Shown piece by piece: positions 34,571 through 46,984 of a stretch of 64,000 bases of DNA. Within the stretch, counting starts at the first letter, position 1, and each line of letters starts with the position of its first letter. The stretch is from Impatiens glandulifera (Eukaryota; Streptophyta; Magnoliopsida; Ericales; Balsaminaceae): contig NC_061869.1 in NCBI RefSeq assembly GCF_907164915.1, positions 10,031,721 to 10,095,720 on the forward strand, in the 5' to 3' direction. The notes under the pieces are model-generated. The model did not search any database, had not been told where the DNA came from, and was given only the letters and a program-made list of their open reading frames with translations. The translations under genes and the position numbers were made by a program.

Positions 34571-35550
34571 TATATCTTTTTATTATTTATGTAGCTAGAC
34601 TGTTAATATTCTGTTGTTTTCAAGAACCTGTATAAAACTGTTAATATTTTTGTTGGCTTGTGTTGTCCTCTGTTTTGTTCTATGTTGTCCCGTGTCTTAA
34701 ACTATGATGTCCCATGTCTTAAACTATGTTGTCCCATGTAAATATTTAAGTTGCTTGAAATGTTAATATTCTCTGATGTCATTTGTGTTATTGTAATATA
34801 TTGTTCCGTGTTTTAAACTATTCTTTTTTTGCGTTTTCATGCGTTTTATCCAATATGTCTTCTTGCATTTTATCCAATATGTTGTCATGTATTACTGTAA
34901 TATGTTGTTCATGTGTTGTCATGTATTCTTTGTGCTGATTTCTCTTTTTTGTCTTATGTAGCCCTATGGATGAACCATCATCACCATGTACCGAAGACAA
35001 AATTCCCAAGGTTGGGATGTCGTTTATTTATGAAAATAACCTACCAACAATTGAGGACAAAAATAGGTATATCTTTTTGTTGTTTATGTAGTTAGACTGT
35101 TAATATTCTGTTGTTTTCAAAAACCTGTGTAAAACTTTTAATATTTTTGTTGTCTTGTGTTGTCCTCTGTTTTGTTTTATGTTGTCCCGTGTCTTAAACT
35201 ATGATGTCCCGTGTTCTAAACTATGTTGTCCTGTATTTTTATACACTGTTGTCATGTGTTGTAAATATTTAAGTTACTCGAAATGTTAATATTCTATTGT
35301 CAGTTGTATTATTGTAATATGTTGTTCCGTGTTTTAAACTATATTTTCATGTGTTTTATCCAATATGTTGTCCTGTATTACTGTAATATGTTGTTCATGT
35401 GTTGTCATGTATTCTTTGTGTTGATTTCTCTTTTTTGTATTCTTGTGTAGCCCTATGGATGAAGCACCATCACAATGTACCGAAGACAAAATTCCAAAGG
35501 TTGGGATGTCGTTTGTTTCTGAAAATGATCTTAGAGAATTTTATAGATTT
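34571..35550 (+). repeat. 497 bp tandem duplication with TTGTCCCGTGT motifs
   Basis: TATATCTTTTTATTATTTATGTAG at 34571 recurs as TATATCTTTTTGTTGTTTATGTAG at 35068. Both copies continue through TTGTCCTCTGTTTTGTT and several ATGTTGTCC(CGTG) motifs to the FAR1-like exon. Further ATGTTGTCC motifs occur at 36070-36180. The spacers look like introns rich in a TGTTGTCC word. Confidence 0.8.
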
Positions 35551-35630
35551 TATGCTCGATCAATGGGTTTTGGAGTCCGAAAGTTGTGAACGAGGAAAAG
35601 TTGTGAACGAGGAATGGACCAGATGGTAAG
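34965..35630 (+). pseudogene. FAR1-family transposase exon fragments (two copies)
   Basis: Copy 1 (about 34965-35064): PMDEPSSPCTEDKIPKVGMSF then YENN. Copy 2 (about 35452-35605): PMDEAPSQCTEDKIPKVGMSF, ENDLREFYRFYARSMGFGVR, then a stop. The second matches the start of the FAR1 DNA-binding domain (P.VGM.F.S...A..FY..YA...GFSVR) used by FAR1/FHY3 proteins and their MULE relatives. The zinc-finger cysteines and the MULE catalytic domain are missing. Both follow an acceptor-like TATGTAG/TGTGTAG. Confidence 0.65.
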
Positions 35631-36301
35631 CAGAATTTTTTCTCTTTTGGATGTGCAAAGAGTGGTTCGTTTTGTAGGATACTACCGCAACAAGTAATCC
35701 TTCTCCAATATCAACGCAAGAGCAATGGAATCAACACTTCACCACCCATCCAGTCTCGACTCAATTATCATTTACTATATTATTGTCGAGTCAATTACAT
35801 CATGTATATAATAATATGTTTCCTAAAGATAACTCATGTGGGGACAACATCAGAAGATAACTTTGCTTAATAATATGTTTTCCAAAGATAACTTTGTTTT
35901 GGATAATATATTTTCCGTTTTAATTGTTTTTTAACTTCAATTTAATTGAAAAATAAAACTATTACATAAATGTTATATTCATTACTTTATAAATGAAATT
36001 TAATAAATCATTACTTTACATTTAGAAAGCAAAGAAGAAACCAAGTTTTAGAAATAATGTTAGTGTCGAAAATTATGTCGTCATGTGTCCAATACTATGT
36101 TGTCCCGTGTCTTATACCATGTTGTCCTTTATTTTGTAATATGTTGTTATGTGTTTATTATTATGTTGTCCTGAGTACATAAATATTATATTTCTACAAC
36201 AAGTAATTGTTAAGTACGATTTGTTGTTTCACATTAAAGCGTTAAGTACAAATTGTTGCTTCACAACAAGTAAATGTTTTAATTCTACTAACATGAAACC
36301 A

Positions 36302-36510
36302 TTACATTAATATTTCGGATAATTTAGTTTCATACAACTTTATGGTCTTGTATGTTAAGTTCATCCGATAATTCTTAGACTCAGGTTTTATTGTTTTTGA
36401 TGGAGTTGTGGTCTTGGATTTAGAAGCAGCCTTCACAAGCACTAGTAGGGGGTCAGAGCGAGCAACATTCTTCTTGGTAATCTTCCTGTTATATACCACC
36501 CCACTAAATT
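36302..36510 (-). pseudogene. Unidentified exon-like frame in FAR1-MULE
   Basis: Follows an acceptor-like TTTTGCAG and reads KFSGVVYNRKITKKNVAR then a basic tail (LVKAASKSKTTTPSKTIKPE) to a stop at 36302. It is basic and low in complexity. I do not recognise it; it may be the last exon of a captured or element gene. Confidence 0.35.
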
Positions 36511-37335
36511 TTCTGCAAAATAAAAAAGAAGACACTATTATTATAATCGACAGGACAACATAACTAAAAACACATGACAACATAACTAAAAACACAGGAC
36601 AACATAACTAAAAACTAATGACAACATAGTCTAACACACAATACAACAAAATATTAACAGTTTAAGCTTAATATTTATCAACAAGGGACAACATAGTATA
36701 TGAAAACAATACAATAACGATAAGTTCCTATTACCTTTCATATCTATCTGAATATTTCTTTTTACCTAAAGTCTTACTGTTCTTCTCTATCATTGTTGAC
36801 ATACTTACTGTAACAATAACCAAATGCTAATTAGTAACAAAACATTTTATAGATAGGAGAAGAAGAAGTTGAATAACGTTTCAAGAAGAAGAAGTTGATT
36901 AACGTTTGAAAAAGAAGTTGAATAAAAGAAGTAGATGAGCGGATACCGTTTGAAGAGCAGCAGATACTTAGGATTAGAGTTTGAGCAGATTCCGTTTGAA
37001 GATCAACGGATACTTATGATTAGGGTTTGAGTGGATTTTGTTTGAATAGTAGTAGTTACTTAGGGTTAGGGTTTGAGCGGAGATAGATTGAAGAGAGGGA
37101 GGGTTTTAGCGAAGATGAGAGAAAGTTTGAGCTTTGAGCGGAGATGAGAGGCAGTTGTCGTTTGAGCTTTGAGAGGAGATAGATTGAAGAGAGATAAAGT
37201 TTAAGAGAAAATGAGAGGGTTTGAAATGAGGGGAATTATCCTACGTGGAAAAAAAACAAAAAAAATATATTTTTTAACCTATGTGTCCTGCCACTGGGAT
37301 TCGCTGAGGGATTTGTTCCCCCAGTTTTCCCTATC

Positions 37336-40215
37336 ATTTAATTTGCTTCAACTTATTAGCAAATGTTAAAGTTTGTTTGATTTAATATATTCGTTGACAT
37401 TAATGTAATAATTTATTACACAATAAATTTTTCATATATATATATTAGAATGAGACAATGAATAAGATTAAAAAAATGAAAATTTTACTTCTAACAATTT
37501 CTAGTTATTACAAGCTTTTAGTTCTAAGCATATTAAAAAACAAATGATCTATGATTTTAAGAATGTTTTTTTTTTTTGCGTAAAAAATTTAAATAATATT
37601 AATATTTAACAATAAAATTACTAAAAATGTAGAAAATATTTAATATTTTAGTTAATAAATTAATTATAATTTAATTTAAAAAACAAACAAATACAGTTAA
37701 AAAAGTTTTTAGTTACTAAATTTATTTATATTTTAACTTTAAAAATAGTAATAGTTACTGTAATAATGTGACAAAAAAATTAAAATTCGATGGATTCGAC
37801 TTTTTCTAACTAAATATTATCATTTTACTTTATTCTTTTTAAACTCCATCTCAATTTATTTTTTTGTTTTTCTAAGTCTAAATTTTAATTTTTGAATCCA
37901 ATTATTGAATGAAAAGATATTTTTTTGTATCTATAATTACCTAAGGAGTACAGTAGCTATTGTGAGTTCTTATGCAATTTATAAAAAAAATTTAATTATT
38001 ATTTTTTCTCTAATTACACAAGTGTGAAACAAAAATCCAGTCAGAACAAAATTCCAATCAATTGACGCCACATGGCATTTAACCAGTTCTCCTACAGCGT
38101 CTTCTTTAGTCTACCAAAACGTGTGTATTTTGATTGGTTCAATAATACTACCAGACACATGTTGTCTCGTTATGCTATAATCGAGTCCCCCGAAGTGAAG
38201 ATCCAAACCAATCAAAAATACCCCCTTTCCACACCACATTTTTTTTTAAAATATTTAGTAGCTATTTAATATGATTTTTTGGGAACCGTCTAAATATAAT
38301 TGTATGAGTTTGTTTAAAAGACTAAAATGTTACGGTTTTATAATATTTAAAAATATTTTAAATTTAAACGAAAATGTAAGATGTTATGCTCTCTTTAATT
38401 TTCAAAAAAACATAGACAATATTCAATGGTTAACTTTGCAAAAATTTCATTGTATTTCAAAAGTTATGAGGATTGTTATTTTATAAACCCAATTTGGTGT
38501 TCCTCTCTGCCAATAATCTCCCCCGTAAGGTTTCTTATAAAATTCCTTTTTAGATTTTGAGTATGTAGATATTTTATATTTTAATTCTTGTATGTAAATA
38601 GATTTGATTTCACAACATTAATGACTAAGTTTGATTTATTGGGTCTTGTTCGGTTTTTAAAATAATCAAAATAAAATTAAATATCATTTTACTCTCTTCG
38701 CATCTATCACATAATTTAAATCATTAACCAAAATACTAAAATACACTATATTTTAAATTATTATTTTTTATTTTATTTATATATATCAATATTTTTTAAA
38801 AAAAATTATCAAAAAAAATTATTAATTTTTCAAAATTATCAACAATCATTATTTTTTTCTTCCTTTTAGAATTTTAAAAAATCTCAATTTAAATAAGGCT
38901 TTAATATATTAGTTAGCTTATTTGTTCTAGGCTCAGCATATCTTGATAGTATATAATTGAATCGAAAAATTTATTATTATATGTATTTACTAAACGTTAA
39001 AGTTTGTTTAATTGTATTTATTCATGGTAACTTAATCAATGACATTAATGTAACAATTTATTATGCAATTAAACTTATAAAATGAATCAAAGTAGTCCTA
39101 AATCATTCTTTTATATATATTAATTAGAAAGAGAATGAATAAAAAAAATTTTAAAAAATCTTACACCAGTAAATAAAAAAATAAGAAATAGCTGTTATTG
39201 TTGTTTCTGGCCAATTGTAGTTACTATATGAGATTTCTGTGTAAGCATATTAAAAAAATTAATTAATGATTTTAAAAATGTATTACAGTAATTTTTTTAG
39301 TTTTTTAAAACTAAATATTATTGTTTTACTTTATTCTTTTTAAACTCAAACATTAATTTTTTAATTATTAAATTTTCTATAATTACATTTGGATCTGACG
39401 ACAAGTCATCAGTGTTGACTGTGTAAAGTGGTCTCTACCTCATTGGTCGGTGTCCCTACAGCCTCCAATCAAATGACGCCACATGGCAGTTAACCGTGAT
39501 TTGAGTGGTTGAATAATATCACCATGTAGGCCAACTTTCATGATGCGTTTAAACGCGTTAAAAAAAATATTATAATTAAATAAATTTATCTTCTTAATTT
39601 TCATTTTACAGTGTTTTTCTTTAATTATTTTATTTATTTGTTCTCGTTTATTTAATTTATTTTTAATTATTTTATTATTTTATCTCATTTATTTGATATA
39701 TTTTTAATCATCTAATTCATTCTCTATAATCTATTCTAACTATTTTTATTATTTAATTTATTCTCTATTAAATATTTCATTTCTTTCTAATACCTATCTA
39801 TTTCTCATTTTTATATATATTAATATAAAATTATTATAATAATAAAACATAAATTAAAATATATATCTTCACTTCTTCATTTTTTTTACTCTCAACAACG
39901 ATAAACTCACATGATAAATATATATATAATTTTGCATTACATATTTAAATTTTAATTTCTAAAAATAATATTAAATCTTAATAAAAACTTATATATATAT
40001 ATATATATTTAAAATTATATATTAATAAAAATTAATATATTCATATAATTTATTTTAAAATATATTATTTTTTAATTTAAATAATTTATTCATATTTAAA
40101 ATTATATATTAATAAAAATTAATATATTCATATAATTTATTTTAAATTATATTATTTTTTAATTTAAATAATTTATCAATATTTAAAATTAAATTATGAA
40201 TCTTCTTAGAAATCA
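37336..40215. other. Intergenic DNA of recurrent unit, two stacked copies
   Basis: No gene. Two successive copies of the recurrent host blocks are visible: one ending with the GACGCCACATGGCATTTAACC block near 38070 and another with GACGCCACATGGCAGTTAACC near 39475. The second matches 59250-59410 in detail. 39550-40190 is ATTTATT-rich, like 9000-9560 and 59450-60110. Confidence 0.7.
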
Positions 40216-40514
40216 AACATGCTCTGCTCTCAAATGAAAAAAGTGATTACACTAGGAAATAGGAATGATTGGACTAATCCACAATCAAAAGCTCCCTCAA
40301 TCTTTCTCTCTGAATCAGCCAAAGAACAAGAAGAAGAAGGAAACCAGAAAACCCTAGATCTATAATTCACTCTCTCTCAACCTTACTGTATTTTAAGAGA
40401 AAATACCCCAAAAAAGTATTTATACTCTAACCCGTTTTCATAACAGAAAATCTTGACCCGTTTACCCGGAATTTAAAAAACCCGCCCGCAATGGAAAGAA
40501 AACCTCAACAATTC
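40216..40514 (-). repeat. Copia 3' LTR (approximate)
   Basis: On the minus strand it opens TGTTGAGGTTTTCTTTCC just after a polypurine tract (GGAAGGGGGAGAA, about 40514-40526). It carries a TATA-like GTATAAATAC near 40420 and ends around GAGAGCAGAGCA. No second LTR is present in the window, so its length is an estimate. Confidence 0.6.
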
Positions 40515-40556
40515 TCCCCCTTCCGAGCCATGGGAGAATGTTACTATAAACATTCA

Positions 40557-42546
40557 TCATCGTGACGCTCCTGGCAGAACCATTCCGGCTTTGGCACAAC
40601 ATATCTCATGCTTGCCTCTTGGCAAGCCCTTTGTCATCATATCTGACCCGTTCCCATATATATGCACTTTCTCCAAGTATAACTCCTTCTTCTCGAGCAC
40701 TTCACGGATCCAATAGTATCTTCTTTGGATATGTTTTGAATGTGAATGGAAACTTGGATTCTTGCTTACATGTATAGCACTTTGTGAGTCACTAAACACC
40801 ACAAACTTGTCTTGTGTAATGCCTATTTCTTTCAATAATTCTTTCATCCATCTCATTTCTTTACAACATTCAGTAATGGCAATATATTCAGCTTCTGTAG
40901 TAGACAAAGCAACATATTTCTGTAGACGAGACTGCCATGATACAACTCCTCCTCCAAAATTAAATAAATACCCTGAAGTTGATCTCATTGTGTCAATATC
41001 ACCACTCATATCTGAATCAGAAAACCCTTCAACATGTGGCTTTCCAGTACCATAACACAAAGCGTATTTGGAGGTCCCTCGAAGATATCTCATTAGCCAC
41101 TTAACCGCTTCCCAGTGTGTCTTACCAGGATTTGAAAAAAAACGACTAACTACTCCAACTGCATGAGCTATATCTGGTCTTGTACAGACCATTGCATACA
41201 TCAGACTGCCTATTGTTAAAGCATATGGAACACAACACATTTCTTGTCTTTCCTCTTCGTCCTTAGGAGACATTGTCTTGTTTATTTTCAAGTGTGTAGC
41301 CAATGGACAAGCAATTGGCTTTGCCTTGTCCATACAGAATCGTTCTAGAATCTTCTCAATATATCTCTCTTGAGACAACCATAGCATTTTCTTCACCCGA
41401 TCACGAATGACCTGCATTCCAAGAATTTGTCTTGTTTGACCCAAGTCTTTCATCTCAAAAGACTTAGCCAAATCCTTTTTCAACTTGGCAATTTTGAGCT
41501 TGTCCCTCCCAACAATCAGCATGTCATCAACATATAGGAGAAGTATAATAAAATCATTAGAAGCAAACTTTTCCATAAAGACACAGTGATCTATAAACGT
41601 CTTTATGTACCCATGGATGGTCATGAACGACTCAAACATAAGATACCATTGCCTTGGTGCTTGCTTCAAAACGTACAGACTTTTGACAAGTTTGCACACC
41701 TTGCTTTCCTCACCTTTATTATTGTAACCTTCAGGTTGCTCCTTATAAACATCTTCATCCAAATCACCATGGAGAAATGCATTCTTGATATCAAGTTGTT
41801 CAACTTCAAGATCCATACAAGCAGCTAGACTTAACACCACTCGGATAGAAGTCATCTTCACTACCGGTGAGAAAATCTCATCATAATCGATTACATGCCT
41901 CTGGCCAAAACCTTTGACAACTAGCCTAGCCTTGTATCTTGTCTTGCTATCTTAACCTTCTTGATTGATCTTATACACCCATTTATTTTGTAATACTTTT
42001 CTGTTCTTTGGTCTTTCAACTAGTTCATATGTGCCATGTTTCAGCAATGACTTCATCTCTTCATCCATGGCAGTTAGCCATTCTTTCTTATGAGCATCCT
42101 CAAGAGCCTCCTTATAGCATATAGGCTCCCCACAATCAGTTAGAAGGACATACTCTGTAGCAGGGTACTTAGAACTTGATCTTTTCTCCCTAATAGACCT
42201 CCTAAGTACCTCCGTTTGTTGATTCTATTGATTTCCATCTTTTTGTTGAACTTCAAAATCAACCTCAACATTATCATCAAGATCAATTTCAGTATTAGTA
42301 TCATTTCCATGGCCTACAGCTTGACCCTGAGGAACATCATCATCACTATCTGAGTCTGAACCTACATGTGGCCTTGTCTTCTCAACATCATGAGACAGCT
42401 CAAGACCTGAAAGATCATGTATGTATGTATCAAGTTTTCACCATCTTCAAAATTCTCAATAGTCTGATCTTCAAGAAATACCACATCTCGGCTTCTCAAA
42501 ACCTTCTTGTCAACTGGGTCATAACACATGTATCCCCACTTTTCTT
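40557..42546 (-). pseudogene. Copia polyprotein remnant (integrase tail, RT, RNase H)
   Basis: From 42540: EKWGYMCYDPVDKKVLRSRD VVFLEDQTI (end of integrase); a linker with acidic repeats; RT starting NKWVYKINQEG, then a TAA stop near 41953; FSPVVKMTSIRVVLSLAAC; LDIKNAFLHGDLDEDVY; catalytic LLLYVDDMLIVG; RNase H ending with SDSDMSGD, TTEAEYIA and SKHIQRRYYWIREVLE. A second TAG/TAA lies in the linker near 42225. The 434-codon RT-RNase H frame (41861-40557) is otherwise open, so the insertion is fairly young. It cannot make a whole polyprotein. Confidence 0.88.
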
Positions 42547-42616
42547 TATAGTGGAATAATATAGAAGACTTCAATATATATAATTGACCTACATATATAT
42601 ATATATTGACAACAAA
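42547..42616 (-). pseudogene. Promoter relic of a lost ankyrin unit (unit D)
   Basis: CTTTATAGTGGAATA and GAAGACTTCAATATA match the promoter blocks at 751-783 (unit 1), 33470 (B) and 58290 (C) in the same order and orientation. Everything 3' on the minus strand, including the start codon and exons, has been replaced by Copia sequence. Beyond the Helitron, the upstream block resumes at 43763. Confidence 0.7.
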
Positions 42617-43544
42617 TCTATACATATATATAATGATGCTTAATTTTTAAAGTGTACGGATTGCTGGGTCGAGACCTATGGTTAATTTGGATATATGTGA
42701 GAGTAAATGGATACTTGGTTCGGATTGTGGGTTGACCCGCCCATAAACTTAAAAGAGTTAAAAATAAAATTAAAAATGCTATAGGTATGGTTCGAACTTG
42801 CAACATAACAAAACAAGTACAACCTCTTAACCAACTAGGCTAATAACACTTTATATTTTAAATTCAACCCAAAATTTGATAAACGCGTGACATTTTAACA
42901 ATATAAGTTCAACTTTTTAACTAACTAATCTATATATATAATGATGCTTAATTTTTAAAGTGTCTGGATTGCCGGGTCGAGAGCTGTGGTTAATTTGGAT
43001 ATATGTGAGAGTAAATGCATACTTGGGTCGGATTGTGGGTTGACCCGCCCATAAACTTAAAACGGTTAAAAATAAAATTAAAAATGCTATTGGTATAGTT
43101 CAAACTTGCAACCTAACAAAATAAGTACAACATTTTAACCAACTAGGCTAATAACACTTTATATTTTAAATTCAACCCAAAATTTGATAAACGCGTGACA
43201 TTTTAACAATATAAGTTTAACTTTTTAACTAACTAATCTATATGTATAATGATGCTTAATTTTTAAAGTGTTCGGATTGCCGGGTCGAGAGCTGTGATTA
43301 ATTTGGATATATGTGAGAGTAAATGCATACTTGGGTCGGATTGTGTGTTGACCCGCCCATAAACTTAAAACGGTTAAAAATAAAATTAAAAATGTTATTG
43401 GTATGGTTCGAACTTGCAACCTAACAAAATAAATACAACCTTTTAATCAACTAGGCTAATAACACTTTATATTTTAAATTCAACCCAAAATTTGATAAAC
43501 GCGTGACATTTTAACAATATAAGTTCAACTTTTTAACTAACTAA

Positions 43545-43578
<34 letters not shown>

Positions 43579-43762
43579 GATGCTCAATATTTAAAGTGTC
43601 CGGATTGCCGAGTCGAGAACTGTGGTTAATTTGGATATATGTGAGAGTAAATTGATACTTGGGTCGGATTGTGGATTGACCCGCTCATAAAAAAATTTAC
43701 CGTAATATTTTTTCACGATTTTTTATATTATTACTCGTGCAAATGCACAGAATACATGCTAG
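42617..43762 (+). mobile_element. Helitron with tRNA-box repeats, upstream of unit D relic
   Basis: Starts TCTATACATATATATAATG and ends with hairpin CGTGCAAATGCACAG, AATACATG and CTAG, inserted between host A and T. Removing it restores AACAAA-TTAAAGATAAAT, as found uninterrupted in unit B (33535). It contains about three units of roughly 320 bp, the reverse complement of those at 26864-29232. No protein is encoded. Confidence 0.85.
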
Positions 43763-44540
43763 TTAAAGATAAATACGTTGTGAAATCAAGAATTATATTC
43801 ATAGTCAAAAATGCAATAAGGTGCTTTTCATTCTTTTATCTAAAATATAACAAATAAATAAAACAACTCTTATACACTCTTAGATTGTGTCTATTGTACA
43901 TGTCAATTTTAATTATTATTTAAATTATAGTTTGTTAAATAATATGTAAACGACAAGTTATTGCTAAGAAAGTTCAAATTTTCAATATAATTTTAAATAA
44001 ATACTTATCTTAATAGAACTCAACCTTGCAATTCAATGGAAGAGACCATTATGTTCCTTTCTTATGTGAAGGACTTTTCAAATGTCGATTGGTCAAATGC
44101 CTAGAATATTCAAGATTTTCTATTGAATTTCATATTCCTACATATTTTCATATTCCACAAATGATATTTTTTTTTTTAGAATTTGGAGCAGTTAATATTA
44201 GGTTTTTTTATATTTGTTCGATGATGAATATTTTGGTTTATGTTTTTATAATTAATTTTTATATAGTTAATCTCGTTATATTTTGAATATATTAATTTGA
44301 GATCACTTTATGTACTAATTTTTTATATGATTAAACTACTCTTATTTATATTAAATTATATTACCTTAAAATAGTTTAAAATCTCCAGAACCAATTCATT
44401 AACAAAAAGCTTAAAATAGTTTAAAATCTCCACAACCAATTCATTAACAAAAAGATAATACTCAATGATCAACTTTGAGAAGATCCAGTACTATATTTCA
44501 GATGTTTCAAGCATTGTGCTTCCTCTCTATCAATTCCATT
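43763..44540. other. Intergenic DNA of the recurrent unit
   Basis: Conserved upstream block, then GAATTTCATATTCCTAC (empty site of the foldback element) and the ACTCTTATTTATATTAAAT block. A 37 bp direct repeat (TTAAAATAGTTTAAAATCTC) lies at about 44373-44450. No gene. Confidence 0.65.
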
Positions 44541-45185
44541 AATGAATGAAAATAAGATTGTGAATAAATAAAATCAAATAAAATTCATACAAATTCAAAC
44601 GTGAATTAACGGTGAATTTAATCCAAATTATAATTAAATATTAAGTATTTAATTAATATTTAATGCCTAATTAAAAAATTAACTTTAATTTCCTATCAAT
44701 TGACTGACGTTTAGACTCTTCAATTTGCTAGTATTGAATGTCTATCATTGTATTTCAACAAATTAAAATGTATAGACAACTATGTTAATTAGTTACAGAC
44801 TAATTGACAAATTAATGAGCAATATTAATTGCTAATAAACGTTTTGGATGGTTTTATTTGAAGGTTTAATTCTCAGCAATATATACATATTCATTATTCA
44901 TTTCACATCATTACATCATCTTATATTTTCTCACTCTATAATTCTAAAAGTCCTCTTTTTTTTTGTGAGTGTTCTTCGAGTTCTTTGTTCGATATTTCTG
45001 TTGAAACCCGGTGATAGTTCAGGTACGCTGATCAAGTTCGACGAGTAGTGATTTCAGTGCAGAATCACTATTGGATTCGTTGTGGCCTGGGAGACAGCCA
45101 TCTACGATAAGCTCCAGCATAAATGGGAGACGATGAAACTGTTTTAAGGGAAATGTGTGTAACACGTGCCTTGAATCAACATCTC
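44541..45185 (+). mobile_element. LTR-retrotransposon LTR-like fragment
   Basis: Interrupts the recurrent host block. It carries a TATA-like run, a transcribed-looking region GTTCTTCGAGTTCTTTG, GAAACCCGGTGATAGTTCAG and GGCCTGGGAGACAGCC, and ends near CACGTGCCTTGAATCAAC. This looks like the R-U5 part of a plant LTR. No internal region or mate LTR is seen, so it is probably a solo LTR. Edges are uncertain. Confidence 0.4.
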
Positions 45186-45189
45186 AATT

Positions 45190-45769
45190 GGTAATTTCGT
45201 TCTTCATATGTTTTATTTATTTCATTTATTTGTACATCATTTTATATATATATTTATATAATTTATTCAAGACAATATTTCTAATATATAATAGAAATAG
45301 ACAATGAATAAGATTAAAAAAAAGAAAAACTTACGTAAATAAAAAAATAAAAATAGATATTGTCTCAAATTGTATTGTCTGGCAAGTTGTAGTTACTATA
45401 AGCTTTTAGGTCTAAGCATATTAAAAAATTTAATTCATGATTGTGTTCTTTTTTTCTTTGTTTTACGTAAAAAAAAATTTAAATGATATTAATATTTAAC
45501 AATAAAAATACTACAAACATAGAAAATATTTAATATTTTCACTAATAAATTAATTGACGTGCATGAAAAAATGTTGTATTATGGTTAGTCGATGTCGTAT
45601 AATCACTAGTAAAAAAACCCTCTAATAAAGAGAAAATGTTTTTGGTGATAGTGTTCACCGAGGACGATAAATGTTCTCGCAGCGTCTCAGTTAATATGAC
45701 TGTCGGTAAAATAAAAAGAGTATCTACGAGAGCATTTGTAGCTCTCGGAGATAAATAATTACGAATAAA
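45190..45769. other. Host block plus an outer CACTA-like end
   Basis: 45190-45600 is recurrent host DNA. At 45604 CACTAGTAAAAAAACCC begins, a second CACTA-type terminus followed by CACCGAGGACG and CTCTCGGAG motifs. The complete CACTA element inserted into it at 45770. Confidence 0.5.
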
Positions 45770-46236
45770 CACTAGTAAAAAAAGGACCTTTACCGACGGT
45801 TTTTCCCGAAGGTTTTGTAAAACTCTCCTAAATACTCCCGAGAGGAACAAATCCTTCGGGATTAAAAGTAGATTCCAAGGGGGGTGTAAAACCTTCGGGT
45901 TTATTAATTATTACCGAAAGTTCTACAAAGAACTTTCGGTTTTTACAAACCAAAAAAATTCTAAGTGTTGGATGTGGGTTAAGTGCGAAGGTTTTTGTAA
46001 AAACCTTCGGTTTTGAAATCCATGTGTTTTTTAATTGCGAAGGTTATTCAAAGAACCTTCGGTTTTACCTTTTTTGAAAAATTCATTTCCGAAAGTTTTA
46101 CAAATAACCTTCGGTTTTGCTCAATTAAAAAAAATTCTAAATTTGGTAATGGTTATTTCCGAAGGTTCTTTAATAAACTTTCGGTTTTGACTAATATCAA
46201 AACCGAAAGTTATATGAAAACCTTCGGCATCAACCT

Positions 46237-46246
46237 CTATAAATAC
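46237..46246 (+). promoter_or_regulatory. Probable TATA box of CACTA transcript
   Basis: CTATAAATAC follows the left palindromic region and precedes a CT-rich leader with a probable 5' UTR intron (donor near 46356, acceptor TTTAG at 46503) that leads to ATG 46507. Confidence 0.5.
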
Positions 46247-46506
46247 AAACCCTAACCCTTCTCTTTTTCATTCCACTCATCTCTCCTTTCTCTCTCTTCC
46301 GCGCCGCAGCCGCCTGCTTCCTCCACGCCGGTTCGATCTTCTCCTCTCTCGTTTAGGTAATTTGTTTCATTTGGTTTTTTTGTTTTGTTTATTATGAGAT
46401 TTAGATTTTTAAGTTTATATATATTATATATCTAGATTTATGCTAGTTTACGTTATTTTGTTTGATTAATTAATATATATACATATATCTGAAATGCATT
46501 TAGGAT

Positions 46507-46803
46507 ATGGGTGATTCGACATGGAAGAGACTTCGGCGTACACCGGAGAAACTGCGTCCGTGTTACCAGAATCTGATTGCACAATCAGAAATTGCGGCAC
46601 GTGAGGAAGAGGTAAGACAGATGATGCTAGAAATGGAACAAATTCGATTAAGGGATGCGGAAAGAGGCCGTTTGCTCACTGAAATTAAAGCGGACAGGGC
46701 CGAAATGGCCTAGAGATTAGAGAATCTCGAACAAGAACTTGTGTTGTTGAGGAGTCGACTGAATCTACCACCCCCTCCTTCCACCCCATCTAATAATTTC
46801 TAG
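46507..46803 (+). pseudogene. Short CACTA ORF with coiled coil, internal stop
   Basis: 99 codons starting MGDSTWKRLRRTPEKLRPCY, with a charged coiled-coil stretch (IAAREEEVRQMMLEMEQIRL), an in-frame TAG at 46711-46713, and an ending with LPPPPSTPSNNF. The coiled coil and proline tail resemble the end of the second CACTA gene (QQPPPPPTS at 48875), so this looks like the start of the element gene joined to a duplicated end. Not functional if the stop is real. Confidence 0.5.
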
Positions 46804-46984
46804 GTTTATTATGTGTTTCTTTAGTTTTTCCGTACGAACGATGACAACATATATTTCTAAGTGTTTTGTTTTAATATTCATGAATTATTATTATTATGTT
46901 TGGTTGGTTTGGTTTTAATAGGCTGTTAATGAATTATTTTCTTATTGTTCACTTTTCACCTTAATTTTTAAAAAAACCAACATG

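Larger units (their letters stand above)
34052..37335. mobile_element. FAR1-type MULE derivative
   Basis: Imperfect terminal inverted repeats of about 55 bp: the left opens GATATAGGGAACGAATTGGG and the reverse-complemented right opens GATAGGGAAAACTGGGGGAA; both continue into AGCGAA and a GTCAC/GGACAC block. The inside carries a duplicated fragment of a FAR1-like exon and a convergent minus-strand exon-like piece. 37340 continues host sequence matched near 8030. The TSD is unclear. Transposase core absent, so non-autonomous. Confidence 0.65.
40216..42546 (-). mobile_element. 5'-truncated Ty1/copia retrotransposon
   Basis: Keeps the end of integrase, RT, RNase H, polypurine tract and 3' LTR. 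GAG, protease, most of integrase and the 5' LTR are missing. The truncation point at about 42546 is fused to the promoter region of an ankyrin unit (unit D). Confidence 0.85.
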
